From Ligustrum vulgare (taxonomy: Eukaryota; Streptophyta; Magnoliopsida; Lamiales; Oleaceae), in contig OY743187.1 of assembly GCA_963555705.1 (NCBI GenBank), positions 13,096,133-13,160,132 on the forward strand: a stretch of 64,000 nucleotides of DNA. Direction: 5' to 3'. Within the stretch, counting starts at the first letter, position 1. Every line of letters begins with the position of its first letter. Shown here piece by piece: positions 25,038 through 33,461 of this stretch. A program made the translations under genes and the position numbers. The notes under the pieces were generated by a model that had not been told where the DNA came from, searched no databases, and saw nothing but the letters and a program-made list of their open reading frames with translations.

Positions 25038-25307
25038 ATGCCTGTTTATGATCCTCATATACTTCACGAAAAAAGAAAAAATTTAATTAGAAGCTTACAT
25101 AGAGAATATTTAGAATTAGAAAGATTAGGAAGAAACTTAAATACTGATCCTATTGCTATAGAAAAATATAAAGAAATTAAAATGCTAGTTTTACAACATA
25201 ATGAATATTTAAGATTAAAAGAAGAAAACTTGATAAGACAAGAAGATAATAGATATATGGATGAATTTGAAGAAAGATTTTTAAGAAGAGTAAGACAAAG
25301 ATTATAA
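25038..25307 (+). CDS. Small ORF upstream of the viral primer site, function unknown
   Basis: 89 residues, highly charged and predicted helical (Arg, Glu and Leu rich; ERFLRRVRQRL at the end). It starts at an ATG preceded by A+T-rich sequence and ends 42 bp before the primer-binding site. Small ORFs near the leader and primer site are common in caulimovirids (for example CaMV ORF VII), but I see no sequence signature that assigns it. The frame is intact. Confidence 0.5.
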   Translation: MPVYDPHILHEKRKNLIRSLHREYLELERLGRNLNTDPIAIEKYKEIKMLVLQHNEYLRLKEENLIRQEDNRYMDEFEERFLRRVRQRL

Positions 25308-25349
25308 TTCCGCAAAATAAAAATTTCACTTTCACGATCCAACTCACAG

Positions 25350-25361
25350 TGGTATCAGAGC
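25350..25361 (+). promoter_or_regulatory. Pararetroviral primer-binding site (tRNA-Met)
   Basis: TGGTATCAGAGC, the tRNA-Met complement used for minus-strand priming in Caulimoviridae. There is no LTR next to it, which separates this locus from the retrotransposons in the window. It lies 33 bp before the ATG of the next ORF. Confidence 0.85.
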
Positions 25362-25393
25362 TAGTAGTTATACTTAAAAATATATTTAGAAAA

Positions 25394-26056
25394 ATGTCTA
25401 AAAAACTACCAATAATCGAACCTAGAGTATATAATTATAAATCTAAAGATTTACCAAATAATAGTCATTGGCCGTTAATAACTGAAACATATGGAAAATT
25501 TATACCATTTATACTATTAGGAGAAGGAGGATTTGGTGAACATAAACAATTAAACTGGACAAATTTATTTTTACTAAATAAATTAGGAATAAGTTTAGAT
25601 AAAACTACAGAACAAAATTTAGAACAAGCAAAAAATCCAGAACAAGTTCAAGAAATTATCAATAATTTACCATTAGAAATAAGACAAATGATAGAAATAA
25701 CTAATGATTATAAGGATATAAACAAAAATATACCAACACAAATATTAGAAGTAAAGCAATATGTAAATAACCTATCAAAACAATTAATAACCTTAGAAAA
25801 CCAAATTAAGCAAATAACTGATAAAATAAATAAAATAGGAAATATGGTAGGAGTATATGAAAACCCAATAGAAATTATAGAGCAAAAAACTATTATAAAA
25901 CAAATAAATATGATAAGAACAATTAAAGAAGAAGAAATAGGGAAAAATGATTTACATAAAAAAATAGATAATATACAACAAAATATTGGAATTATAAACC
26001 AAAATATAACAAAAATATATGATGTATATCTCATTAATAGAAAAAGAAAATTATAA
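25394..26056 (+). CDS. Viral ORF with C-terminal coiled coil, unknown role
   Basis: 220 residues from ATG 25394; upstream in-frame sequence only covers the primer site. The N-terminal half includes FILLGEGGFGEHKQLNWTNL. The C-terminal half (about residues 105-210) is rich in Ile, Asn, Lys and Gln with heptad-like spacing, suggesting a coiled coil. By position and character it could be equivalent to the small virion-associated or transmission-factor proteins of caulimovirids, but no diagnostic motif is visible. It overlaps the next ORF by 38 nt, a usual arrangement for polycistronic pararetroviral RNA. The frame is intact. Confidence 0.6.
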   Translation: MSKKLPIIEPRVYNYKSKDLPNNSHWPLITETYGKFIPFILLGEGGFGEHKQLNWTNLFLLNKLGISLDKTTEQNLEQAKNPEQVQEIINNLPLEIRQMIEITNDYKDINKNIPTQILEVKQYVNNLSKQLITLENQIKQITDKINKIGNMVGVYENPIEIIEQKTIIKQINMIRTIKEEEIGKNDLHKKIDNIQQNIGIINQNITKIYDVYLINRKRKL

Positions 26057-27566
26057 CTTATTACCTATTGAACAAGAAGAAGAATGGGAAGAAATTCCTG
26101 AAGATGAAGAAATTTATGAATTAGAAGAACATGAAGTAATAAATACAATAATGGAATTAGAATCTTCAGAAGAAAGTGAATCTAATGAATCTAGTGAAGA
26201 AGAATATTTATATATAAATATGATTAGACATATTAGTGAAGAAGGTACATCTAAAGAATATGAATATCAATTAGAAGAAAATGAAGAACAACTAAATGAA
26301 AGATTAATATTTAATCCTAAAATGTATGAGAAGATCTTAAAATCAAAATTAGATGTAGAACCAAAAGAAATATTTAATTTACCATTTTGGCAGAAAAATA
26401 AAGAAATAGCATATGTAGCAAGAAACCATAGTCACCCTATAGACATAAGAGATACTACAGGAAATACATTAATACCAATAATAAATGAAGAAATTATAAG
26501 ACAAGAAATAAACCTATTGAATCCTGAACTAAAAGGAAAAATAAAGAACATATATTTAGGAGCTGTACAAATTATAGCAAAAGCCTATTTTAGAGAAGGA
26601 ATAGATACACCTATAGAATTTTATATTATGGATGATAGAATTGTAAGTTCAGTACAAGATGCTCTAATAGGAATTGTAACAGGAAACTTAATGTACCAAA
26701 AAGTAAAATTTACAATAAGACCAAATTTCAGCATAAGTATGGGAGAACAAAATAAAAATAAAGCCTTAACATTATATTACAGGTTAAGAGGGATAGATAT
26801 GGAACCAGGAAGTAAAACTATAAGTTTAACTATTAGAACAATATATGCTTTTACTAGTAAACATGAAGTAAAAATTAAGAATGCTACAAGAACACATATA
26901 ATAGAACCCATATTTCAGAATTTATTGGAATACAAACCAGCTAAAGAAAATCCAAGAATGACAATACCAGAAGATATAGAAATAGATTTCAATCAAGCTA
27001 GAAGATTAGTAAATATGGATAAACCACAAATAGAATTTGGAAGAAGATCAATTAGCCTAAGAAGAAATACTAGTACAAGATCATTACCTGAAATAGAAAA
27101 TAGAAATGATTCAGAAAAACAAATAATGACAAAAATACATAGAAAGATACCAAGAATGAATCTATCTAAAAGAAATGAGACAAAACAATTTGAAGTTATG
27201 ATAGAAATTAGAATAAATGGAGAATGGAAAGAGCAAAAAGTATTAATAGATACTGGAGCAACTGTATCTCATATAAAAGAAAACATAATAGGAGACTTAG
27301 AACTTAAAGTAACGAATAATTTAATTCAAATACAAGATTACTTTGGAAATATTCATCCCATGGATACTTATGTAGAATTACCAATAAGAATAAATAAAAG
27401 AAATGAAATAATCATAAACATGTACGTAGAACATACAGGAAAGGTAAATACGGAATTACTATTAGGAACAGACTTCTTAGAGCAAGTAAAACCATATTAC
27501 ATAAAAGATGATAGAATGCTATTAACAATACAAAATGAAAATCTAGTTATACCAAGGTTATTATGA
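26019..27566 (+). CDS. Pararetroviral movement protein fused to an aspartic-protease-like domain
   Basis: 515 residues, intact. Residues about 18-65 are strongly acidic. Residues about 175-310 match the 30K-superfamily movement protein of caulimovirids (IYLGAVQIIAKAYF, GIDTPI, then DDR), which opens plasmodesmata for cell-to-cell spread. After a basic linker, a retropepsin-like domain occupies about 395-510 with LIDTGATVSH (Asp411) and LLLGTDFL. In badnavirus-type polyproteins a coat protein lies between movement protein and protease. Here only about 85 linker residues separate them. The stop overlaps the next ATG as ATGA (27563-27566), favouring termination-reinitiation. Confidence 0.85.
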   Translation: MMYISLIEKENYNLLPIEQEEEWEEIPEDEEIYELEEHEVINTIMELESSEESESNESSEEEYLYINMIRHISEEGTSKEYEYQLEENEEQLNERLIFNPKMYEKILKSKLDVEPKEIFNLPFWQKNKEIAYVARNHSHPIDIRDTTGNTLIPIINEEIIRQEINLLNPELKGKIKNIYLGAVQIIAKAYFREGIDTPIEFYIMDDRIVSSVQDALIGIVTGNLMYQKVKFTIRPNFSISMGEQNKNKALTLYYRLRGIDMEPGSKTISLTIRTIYAFTSKHEVKIKNATRTHIIEPIFQNLLEYKPAKENPRMTIPEDIEIDFNQARRLVNMDKPQIEFGRRSISLRRNTSTRSLPEIENRNDSEKQIMTKIHRKIPRMNLSKRNETKQFEVMIEIRINGEWKEQKVLIDTGATVSHIKENIIGDLELKVTNNLIQIQDYFGNIHPMDTYVELPIRINKRNEIIINMYVEHTGKVNTELLLGTDFLEQVKPYYIKDDRMLLTIQNENLVIPRLL

Positions 27567-28135
27567 ATAAAATACAAGGAGGAAGAGAACATATTTATAT
27601 ACTAACCAAAATGAATTACAATGGATATCTTAGCAGAAATTATCATGCATTGTTTGATACAGGAGCATCATCCTGTTTATTTAAAGAATATGTATTACCC
27701 CCAGAAATGTGGAGTAATAAAAAAGATAATGAAGAAAGAGTAATACTTGCAGGATTTGATGGAAGCACAAATCTAATAACTAAAGTAGCAAGGAATGTTA
27801 AAATACAAATAGGAAAATATGAATTACAAATACCTTATGTATATCAATTTGATGATATGCCAGGGGATATATTAATAGGAAATAACTTCATAAAACAATA
27901 TTATCCAATAACTATTGATGAAAAAGTTATACTTTTATCTACCCCTTGCCACCATATAGCAATTGCAATAAGAATTAATGATCCTTACTGTAGAGAAAAA
28001 ATGCCTCATATAGCAGCTCAGCGTGGTGAGGATAGACAAAAATTAACACAAACAACACAATTTATGCCTAATAAAAATAGAATAAATCTAGTAGAAGAAC
28101 ATTTTGATCAAATTGTAATAAAAAATATTACATAA
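27563..28135 (+). CDS. Pararetroviral aspartic protease domain ORF
   Basis: 190 residues. ALFDTGASSC (Asp32) and DILIGNNFIKQYYP (about 107-120) are the two active-site and flap-side signatures of caulimovirid aspartic proteases, with LPPEMW between. It ends with a TAA at 28133-28135. The reading frame then continues directly, without shift, into the reverse-transcriptase ORF, so the two were probably one polyprotein and the stop is either a mutation or a readthrough point. It is the second protease-like domain in a row, following the one at the end of the previous ORF. Confidence 0.85.
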   Translation: MNKIQGGREHIYILTKMNYNGYLSRNYHALFDTGASSCLFKEYVLPPEMWSNKKDNEERVILAGFDGSTNLITKVARNVKIQIGKYELQIPYVYQFDDMPGDILIGNNFIKQYYPITIDEKVILLSTPCHHIAIAIRINDPYCREKMPHIAAQRGEDRQKLTQTTQFMPNKNRINLVEEHFDQIVIKNIT

Positions 28136-28165
28136 AAATTATTAAAATTATCAGGAGATAATCCT

Positions 28166-29521
28166 TTGAAAAAATGGTACATAAATAAGCCTATGGCAGA
28201 AATTATACTAAAAGATGATACTAAGATTATTAGTGTAAAACCAATTAAACATACACCAAAAGAATTACCTGAATTTGAAATGCATATAAAAGAAATGCTA
28301 GAAAAGAAATTTATTAGAGAATCTAATAGTAAACATAGTAGTCCAGCCTTCATTGTAATAAAACATTCAGAACAAAAAAGAGGAAAATCTAGAATGGTAA
28401 TTAATTATAAAAGGTTAAACACTTATACAAAAGAATTAAAATATCCAATACCAAACCAACAAGTATTATTTAATCAAATTAGAGGAAAGAAATATTTCTC
28501 TAAATTTGATCTCAAATCAGGATTTTATCATATTATGTTAACTGAAGAATCTAGACATTTAACGGCTTTTACGGTACCACAAGGATTTTATGAATGGAAT
28601 GTATTACCTTTTGGATTTAAAAATAGTCCAGGAGAATTCCAAAGGTACATGGATAAAATATTTAAAGATTATTATCATTTTATTACAGTATATATTGATG
28701 ATGTTCTTATTTACTCTGAAACCAGACAAGACCACTTAAAACATCTAAATATTTTTATAGATATTGTAAGGAATAATGGAATTATATTATCAGCTACAAA
28801 AATGGAGATAGCTAAAGAAAAGGTAGAATTTTTGGGATCTATAATAAGCCAAGAAGGAATAAAACTCCAAAAACATATTGGTACAAAAATACAAGAATTT
28901 GACAATCATATAAAAGATAAAACACAATTACAAAGCTTTTTAGGACTTGTAAATCAGACTAGGAAATATGTACCTAACTTAGCAAAACATTTAATCCCAT
29001 TACAAAAAAGATTAAAAGGAAAAACTAGATGGACACCATGGTCTAAAGATGAAGAAGAAGAAGTACAAAAAATTAAAGACATTTGTAAAGATTTACCAGA
29101 ATTAGAATTACCCAAAAAAGAATGTGATTGGATTATAGAAACCGATGCATGTGAAACAGCATGGGGAGCAGTACTTAAATATATTTATCCAAATGAGGAT
29201 GAGGAAAGGATTGCACAGTTTACTAGTGGCAGTTTTACTCAAACTCAAACTAATTATCATATAAATGAAAAAGAATTATTAGCTGTAAAGTTTGCTATTA
29301 AAAAATTTGAATTATTTATTGTTACTACAAAATTCAAAATTAGAACAGATAATACACAAGTTAAATATTGGTTAACTAAAGAAATTGATCCAACTATTGC
29401 AAATAAAAGGTTAATTAGATGGCAAGTAGAACTTAGTCATTATGATTTTGAAATTATTCATATTAAGGGTACTGACAATGTTATTGCAGATTATTTATCA
29501 AGACATGGAAGACATACTTAA
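28166..29521 (+). CDS. Pararetroviral reverse transcriptase and RNase H
   Basis: 451 residues from the first ATG after the stop at 28133. Homologous sequence already begins at 28136 in the same frame. Reverse transcriptase motifs: SRMVINYKRLN, FSKFDLKSGFYHI, LPFGFKNSP and the catalytic YIDDVL (about residues 176-181). RNase H follows with ETDACETAWGAVL, the HINEKELLAV glutamate region, RTDNTQ and DNVIADYLSR. No integrase follows, as expected for Caulimoviridae and unlike Ty3 elements. Function: copies pregenomic RNA to DNA. The frame is open throughout, indicating a fairly recent arrival. Confidence 0.92.
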   Translation: MKKWYINKPMAEIILKDDTKIISVKPIKHTPKELPEFEMHIKEMLEKKFIRESNSKHSSPAFIVIKHSEQKRGKSRMVINYKRLNTYTKELKYPIPNQQVLFNQIRGKKYFSKFDLKSGFYHIMLTEESRHLTAFTVPQGFYEWNVLPFGFKNSPGEFQRYMDKIFKDYYHFITVYIDDVLIYSETRQDHLKHLNIFIDIVRNNGIILSATKMEIAKEKVEFLGSIISQEGIKLQKHIGTKIQEFDNHIKDKTQLQSFLGLVNQTRKYVPNLAKHLIPLQKRLKGKTRWTPWSKDEEEEVQKIKDICKDLPELELPKKECDWIIETDACETAWGAVLKYIYPNEDEERIAQFTSGSFTQTQTNYHINEKELLAVKFAIKKFELFIVTTKFKIRTDNTQVKYWLTKEIDPTIANKRLIRWQVELSHYDFEIIHIKGTDNVIADYLSRHGRHT

Positions 29522-30608
29522 GAAAGTAGAAGAAATTAACTTGGCCATGGGTCAAATGAATATCAACTATTCAAATCTATTCAACCATGTGAATACTTGC
29601 ATGGCGCAGATTGTACAAATTAACAGTGAACTAGCCTTTTTCAAGTCAAGGGTTAATTCTCTTGAGGAAATGTACAAAGGAGGATCCCAATCCTCTCCAG
29701 TGAAGAATTTATCTGTAGGACTTCCTATTGAGGAAGAAGTATCTAATGTATCAATTATTGGAAGTTCATCTTCCAAAGCCATTGGCAAAACTATTGAACC
29801 ATCTAAAGAAACTTTTTTAGAAGCTGCGAAGAAACCAGCAGTAGTAACAAAGGAACTATCAGAAAGGGAGAAAGTTATGAAGAAACTAGAGACATTCTTG
29901 AAGTATGTGGAGTATCTAAACAAGAGGACAAAAGAAGGAGAATGGCTAAGGACAATTAGCCATCAAAAAATCAATAAAGCAATTATTTTTCCAGGAGCAG
30001 AGCCAAGAACAGCCAGGGGACTGTTTGACCAAGGACTTATTCAGTGCATCTACCCTAGCAAGGATATGAAGGAAATATCATTATTACCTAATTCTATCAA
30101 GGCAGCAGTGAAAACATATTTTGGAATTACCAAAGCTGAAAAGATCTATGTCAGGATTTACTCAGCCATTCCAGAATTTATTGATGAAGAATTTCTAAGG
30201 GCAGAACATATTGTAAAACTCGGAGTAACTAGCAAAGCTATCCTTTCAGAACCAGAAATAAAACCATTTAACAAAGAGGAACAGATAAAAGCTATTCCAG
30301 AAAAAAGGGCATTGGGATTTAGAGTAATGTACACTGAATTAAGGGATACCCTTACACAAACTAATGTTTGGGTATATGAATCTAATGATGACAAATTATT
30401 GATATACAACATTGCAAGAATTAATCAGGTTAATTGTCAATTATGGAAATTAAGAGAATATGCTGAGAATATACTTGCCAGCAATTTGGATCTTAGCAAA
30501 GAAGCCTATGAATATCTACATCACTTAATGGAGGTAGAAACAGGTCACAAATGTAATAATTGTGGGGACCTACTCAACTATAATGAAGATGAAGCATACC
30601 TTGTCTGA
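29505..30608 (+). CDS. Transactivator/viroplasmin-like protein (CaMV ORF VI type)
   Basis: 367 residues from ATG 29505, which overlaps the end of the reverse-transcriptase ORF by 17 nt. Residues about 150-230 hold the signature of caulimovirus transactivators: FPGAEPRTARGL, GLIQCIYPSKD, and YVRIYSAIPEF. In CaMV this protein forms inclusion bodies and lets ribosomes reinitiate on the polycistronic RNA, which fits the overlapping ORFs here. The N-terminus is coiled-coil-like. The C-terminus has a lone CNNCG pair, not a CCHC knuckle. Base composition is less A-rich than the upstream ORFs. It is followed by the promoter region. The frame is intact. Confidence 0.85.
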   Translation: MEDILKKVEEINLAMGQMNINYSNLFNHVNTCMAQIVQINSELAFFKSRVNSLEEMYKGGSQSSPVKNLSVGLPIEEEVSNVSIIGSSSSKAIGKTIEPSKETFLEAAKKPAVVTKELSEREKVMKKLETFLKYVEYLNKRTKEGEWLRTISHQKINKAIIFPGAEPRTARGLFDQGLIQCIYPSKDMKEISLLPNSIKAAVKTYFGITKAEKIYVRIYSAIPEFIDEEFLRAEHIVKLGVTSKAILSEPEIKPFNKEEQIKAIPEKRALGFRVMYTELRDTLTQTNVWVYESNDDKLLIYNIARINQVNCQLWKLREYAENILASNLDLSKEAYEYLHHLMEVETGHKCNNCGDLLNYNEDEAYLV

Positions 30609-30769
30609 ACACGAATTATTCAAGGCATGGGGGTTCAGACCCATGTGAAACTTTAGAAAAGCAGCAAAAATTATTGTAACTTTAGCTTTACTTTATCTAC
30701 TTTAAATCTTAGCCAAGTATGTAAAAGATAGGGAATATTTTCTTGTTTCCCAACTTTGCTTTTTCCAAC

Positions 30770-30777
30770 TATAAAAG
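30770..30777 (+). promoter_or_regulatory. Pararetroviral promoter TATA box
   Basis: TATAAAAG, about 160 bp after the transactivator stop, the position of the 35S-type promoter in caulimoviruses. Predicted transcription start near 30800. Confidence 0.7.
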
Positions 30778-30827
30778 GAGGAGTCTCTCCTCATTGTAGG
30801 CATCCGAAAATCATATGAGTTTTCAGC

Positions 30828-30833
30828 AATAAA
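30828..30833 (+). terminator. Pararetroviral polyadenylation signal
   Basis: AATAAA lies about 58 bp after the TATA box. In caulimovirids the signal sits downstream of the start site, which creates the terminally redundant RNA needed for strand transfer. Confidence 0.6.
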
Positions 30834-31091
30834 AATCTATATTCTCTATCTATTGTCTTTCTTTTCATTCCTAGTTCAAGATTTTCTTTCATCAAACAAA
30901 TTCAGAAACAGTTAACAGAAGGTATGAGTAACTAAACTTCACATAGATATATATGAAGCTATAAATAGTTAGTAATACTCTATTTATTTATGAGTCCATA
31001 AGTTTATTCTTTATAAAACTTTTGTTAAAAGAGTACATCCAGAGGTAGGAAACGAAACTGGATTGTGCTGAACCTCTTTGAAGTTTTTGTT

Positions 31092-31194
31092 TAAGTATTA
31101 AACAGAAAGTGTTGGAGTAAGTCTTTCGAGCATCCTTTAATGCATAAGTCTTTCGAGCAGCAACGATCTTCTATGAAGATGTGTTTAATACTTA
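31092..31194 (+). promoter_or_regulatory. Leader hairpin with internal direct repeat
   Basis: TAAGTATTAAACA (31092-31104) and TGTTTAATACTTA (31182-31194) are perfect 13-bp inverted repeats. The enclosed sequence has a 15-bp direct repeat TAAGTCTTTCGAGCA at 31118 and 31145. A large stem-loop in the leader is a general feature of caulimovirid pregenomic RNA. Confidence 0.6.
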
Positions 31195-31485
31195 GATAAA
31201 TAACTGAAGAGTATTTGGTCAAAAATCTTTTAAAATCAGATTTACAAAGAAGCGTGATGGACCCATAGATAGAAAGAAGTATTATTGATTATTTATGGTG
31301 GATTATATATCGTCTTTTTTATTGATATTATACAATTACTGTTATTATAGTCTTAAATTTATCATTTTGCTTATGATATCTCTTACATGTTTTTATATAT
31401 TGAAAATTTGTCTTTACTATTCCTAGAATTAACTATTGGAAAAGGATTTGAATTAATAGCTTAAATTTAAATAGTTTTATAATTT

Positions 31486-31821
31486 ATGAATTTAGAACAT
31501 TTAATAGAACTAAATCCTTCAGAAGTAAACGACTTTAAGTATTTAAGAGAAGAAACAATTAAACAATTAGAAATTGTAAGAGAAGATTTAGGAAGATTTT
31601 ATGATTTATTAGACTACGCAATAAAAGAACCCACATTCACAGATTTTTCACAATTTACTAGAATTATAGTAAATAGAGGAAGAATAATTAGTGATTTAGA
31701 GAAAAAAATTGAAGAATTAAATATAATTATTGAAGAAAAGAGTTTAACATATAATAGTATATATTACGCATTTTATGTAAACAATAAATTTAGAGATATA
31801 GACATAACATCAGAAAATTAA
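31486..31821 (+). CDS. Small viral ORF after the leader, unknown function
   Basis: 111 residues, A-rich codons like the other viral ORFs, predicted helical with a coiled-coil-like segment (ISDLEKKIEELNIIIEEK). It is the first long ORF after the promoter and leader, so it would be translated first if the RNA started near 30800. It shows no evident similarity to the 89-residue ORF at 25038 and matches no family I recognise. Its stop is about 60 bp from the right inverted repeat. Confidence 0.5.
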   Translation: MNLEHLIELNPSEVNDFKYLREETIKQLEIVREDLGRFYDLLDYAIKEPTFTDFSQFTRIIVNRGRIISDLEKKIEELNIIIEEKSLTYNSIYYAFYVNNKFRDIDITSEN

Positions 31822-31938
31822 AAGAATCTAACTAGAAGGATAACATAGTAATTGAACATTCAAAATTTTTGTCTTTTAGTCGTTAGTACAACTGTTAGTA
31901 CAGTTTTGTTAGTAAGTGTAGCAAGGTCCATTCCCATG

Positions 31939-33039
31939 AGGCTTCTCCTTGGGCCTAGTATTTTTTTGGGGGCCAAAATATATTTTTTATGTATATTTTA
32001 AAATGCAAAAAATCAATTTTAGTCTATACCAAATAGGGGCTTAATTTTCCCTTTTATTATTGAATTTGAAATTAATAAATCTAGTTATCAAATTATATAA
32101 AAAAATAAAAAGAATTTGAATATATACAACGATGGAGCCAATTTCTAAAAGTGACCCCAAATCGTCGAAATGCAACTCATATATATATATATATATATAT
32201 ATATAAACACCTCGAAAGTTGGAGACGAAATCAACTTTTATAATAGAAAGAATCATGAACCAATACACATCAAAATGTGAAGCAAGCATCATACATGAAA
32301 TTTGGGAATAGATGTAGAAACACCGAAATTATGTCGCAAAGAATGGCTTGAACACGATTGATAGCGTTGTCCTAAAATTATATTTGCCTCGATGGAGATA
32401 CTTAAAGGTTTTATGCAAATGGCTTTAACGGATTTAATTCAAGCCTGCAACCGAGTACATTTAAAGTACAACAAAACTCGAAAGAGGAACAAGAGAACAT
32501 ATAGAGTGAGCATTATTTTAGTGGAAGTGATCTCTCATCTTATATATAATAAAAGGTTGTTCTCACTTGTTTTTTATGATCAACATAACATCACATATAC
32601 AGTAATTAATTCACTATATACGAAACACAACGCTTGGACAAAATGACACAATATTTTGGTACAAAAAAACCATATTGAGCACCAAAAGGTGCCTCTCGGA
32701 CTTCATCTTGCGATCACAAGGTTTCGTGCCTTGCGATTGTAAGGCACGATAGAATTGTATTATGTTTAAATTACTGTATGGCTTGAGTTCGCAACAAGCC
32801 ATGACGTTGTGATCATCTAATTTCTTATCGAGTCTTATCATTTTTTGTCATATTTTCGATGTCTCTTCGCATTGATTTAATTCCGTACTTTCATCCATAA
32901 TCTTTACAAATATTTGAACAATTTGAAACAAATTTCCAACAATACGTTTGAAAATGTGTATATTATCAAGCACCGTATCCTCCACTTGCGCAAGTGGAAA
33001 TCATGTGGGTCGCCGAAATCTAGACGCTTGTCAAACCCT
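31939..33039. other. Spacer, no gene seen
   Basis: A+T-rich, with a (TA)n run at 32179-32205. Short open frames here lack recognisable domains. Confidence 0.5.
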
Positions 33040-33048
33040 AGAAAGTTA

Positions 33049-33203
33049 GGGTGATGATACACTCCCCTCGGGAGTGACCTCCCGCCTGACCGCCCCCTCA
33101 CATAGAGGGTAGTGGGACCAGTTTTTTGGAGTGGCCCCACCGCCCTCTATGTGAGAGGGAGGTCATGCGGGAGGTGACTCCCGAGGGGAGTTTATCATTT
33201 TTC
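33049..33203. mobile_element. GC-rich fold-back MITE with 9-bp target duplication
   Basis: Two arms of about 65 bp pair closely around a centre near 33126. Left arm motifs ACTCCCCTCGGGAGT and CTCACATAGAGGG recur inverted on the right. AGAAAGTTA flanks both ends exactly (33040-33048, 33204-33212), pointing to a Mutator-like origin. Non-coding. Confidence 0.8.
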
Positions 33204-33328
33204 AGAAAGTTAAGTGTTTTTGCAATACTTTCCACTTATTTCCAGTTCAAGGTTATCAACTTCTCCACTTCCCTCTTCACATGTACACGTTTCATGCACT
33301 ATACATAGTACACTAATAATCTCATCAC

Positions 33329-33336
33329 TATAAATA
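33329..33336 (+). promoter_or_regulatory. TATA box of the glycine-rich protein gene
   Basis: TATAAATA, 126 bp before the ATG at 33462, a typical plant spacing. Confidence 0.6.
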
Positions 33337-33461
33337 CCTAAATCACCGTTGCAGTTTCTGTCAATCGAAACCAAAACAAATTCACTCTACATTTTGCTAT
33401 ATTATAGTAGCATTGTTTTGAATTTGTTTCCTTGTTTTAGCGCCTTTCTTCTGAACCAGAA

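Larger units (their letters stand above)
24844..31929 (+). mobile_element. TIR-bounded 7.1-kb element carrying a Caulimoviridae-like gene set
   Basis: The left end GAATAATTCTAGACTTACTA and the right end (reverse complement GGACCTTGCTACACTTACTA) agree at 14 of 20 positions and continue through AACAAA with near-identical content. Each end has three ACTAAC hexamers (24860, 24874, 24885 on the plus strand; 31908, 31894, 31882 as GTTAGT). The outermost lies exactly 16 bp inside each terminus, and the next 14 bp further. The exact 9-bp ATTCCCATG flanks both sides (24835-24843, 31930-31938). These are Mutator-like hallmarks. The interior has no recognisable transposase but contains a nearly intact endogenous pararetrovirus coding set on the plus strand. 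Confidence 0.75.

Noticed and set aside
25349..25393. Upstream GTG start for the 220-residue viral ORF
   Set aside because: The extension translates the primer-binding site. The ATG at 25394 is the more likely start.
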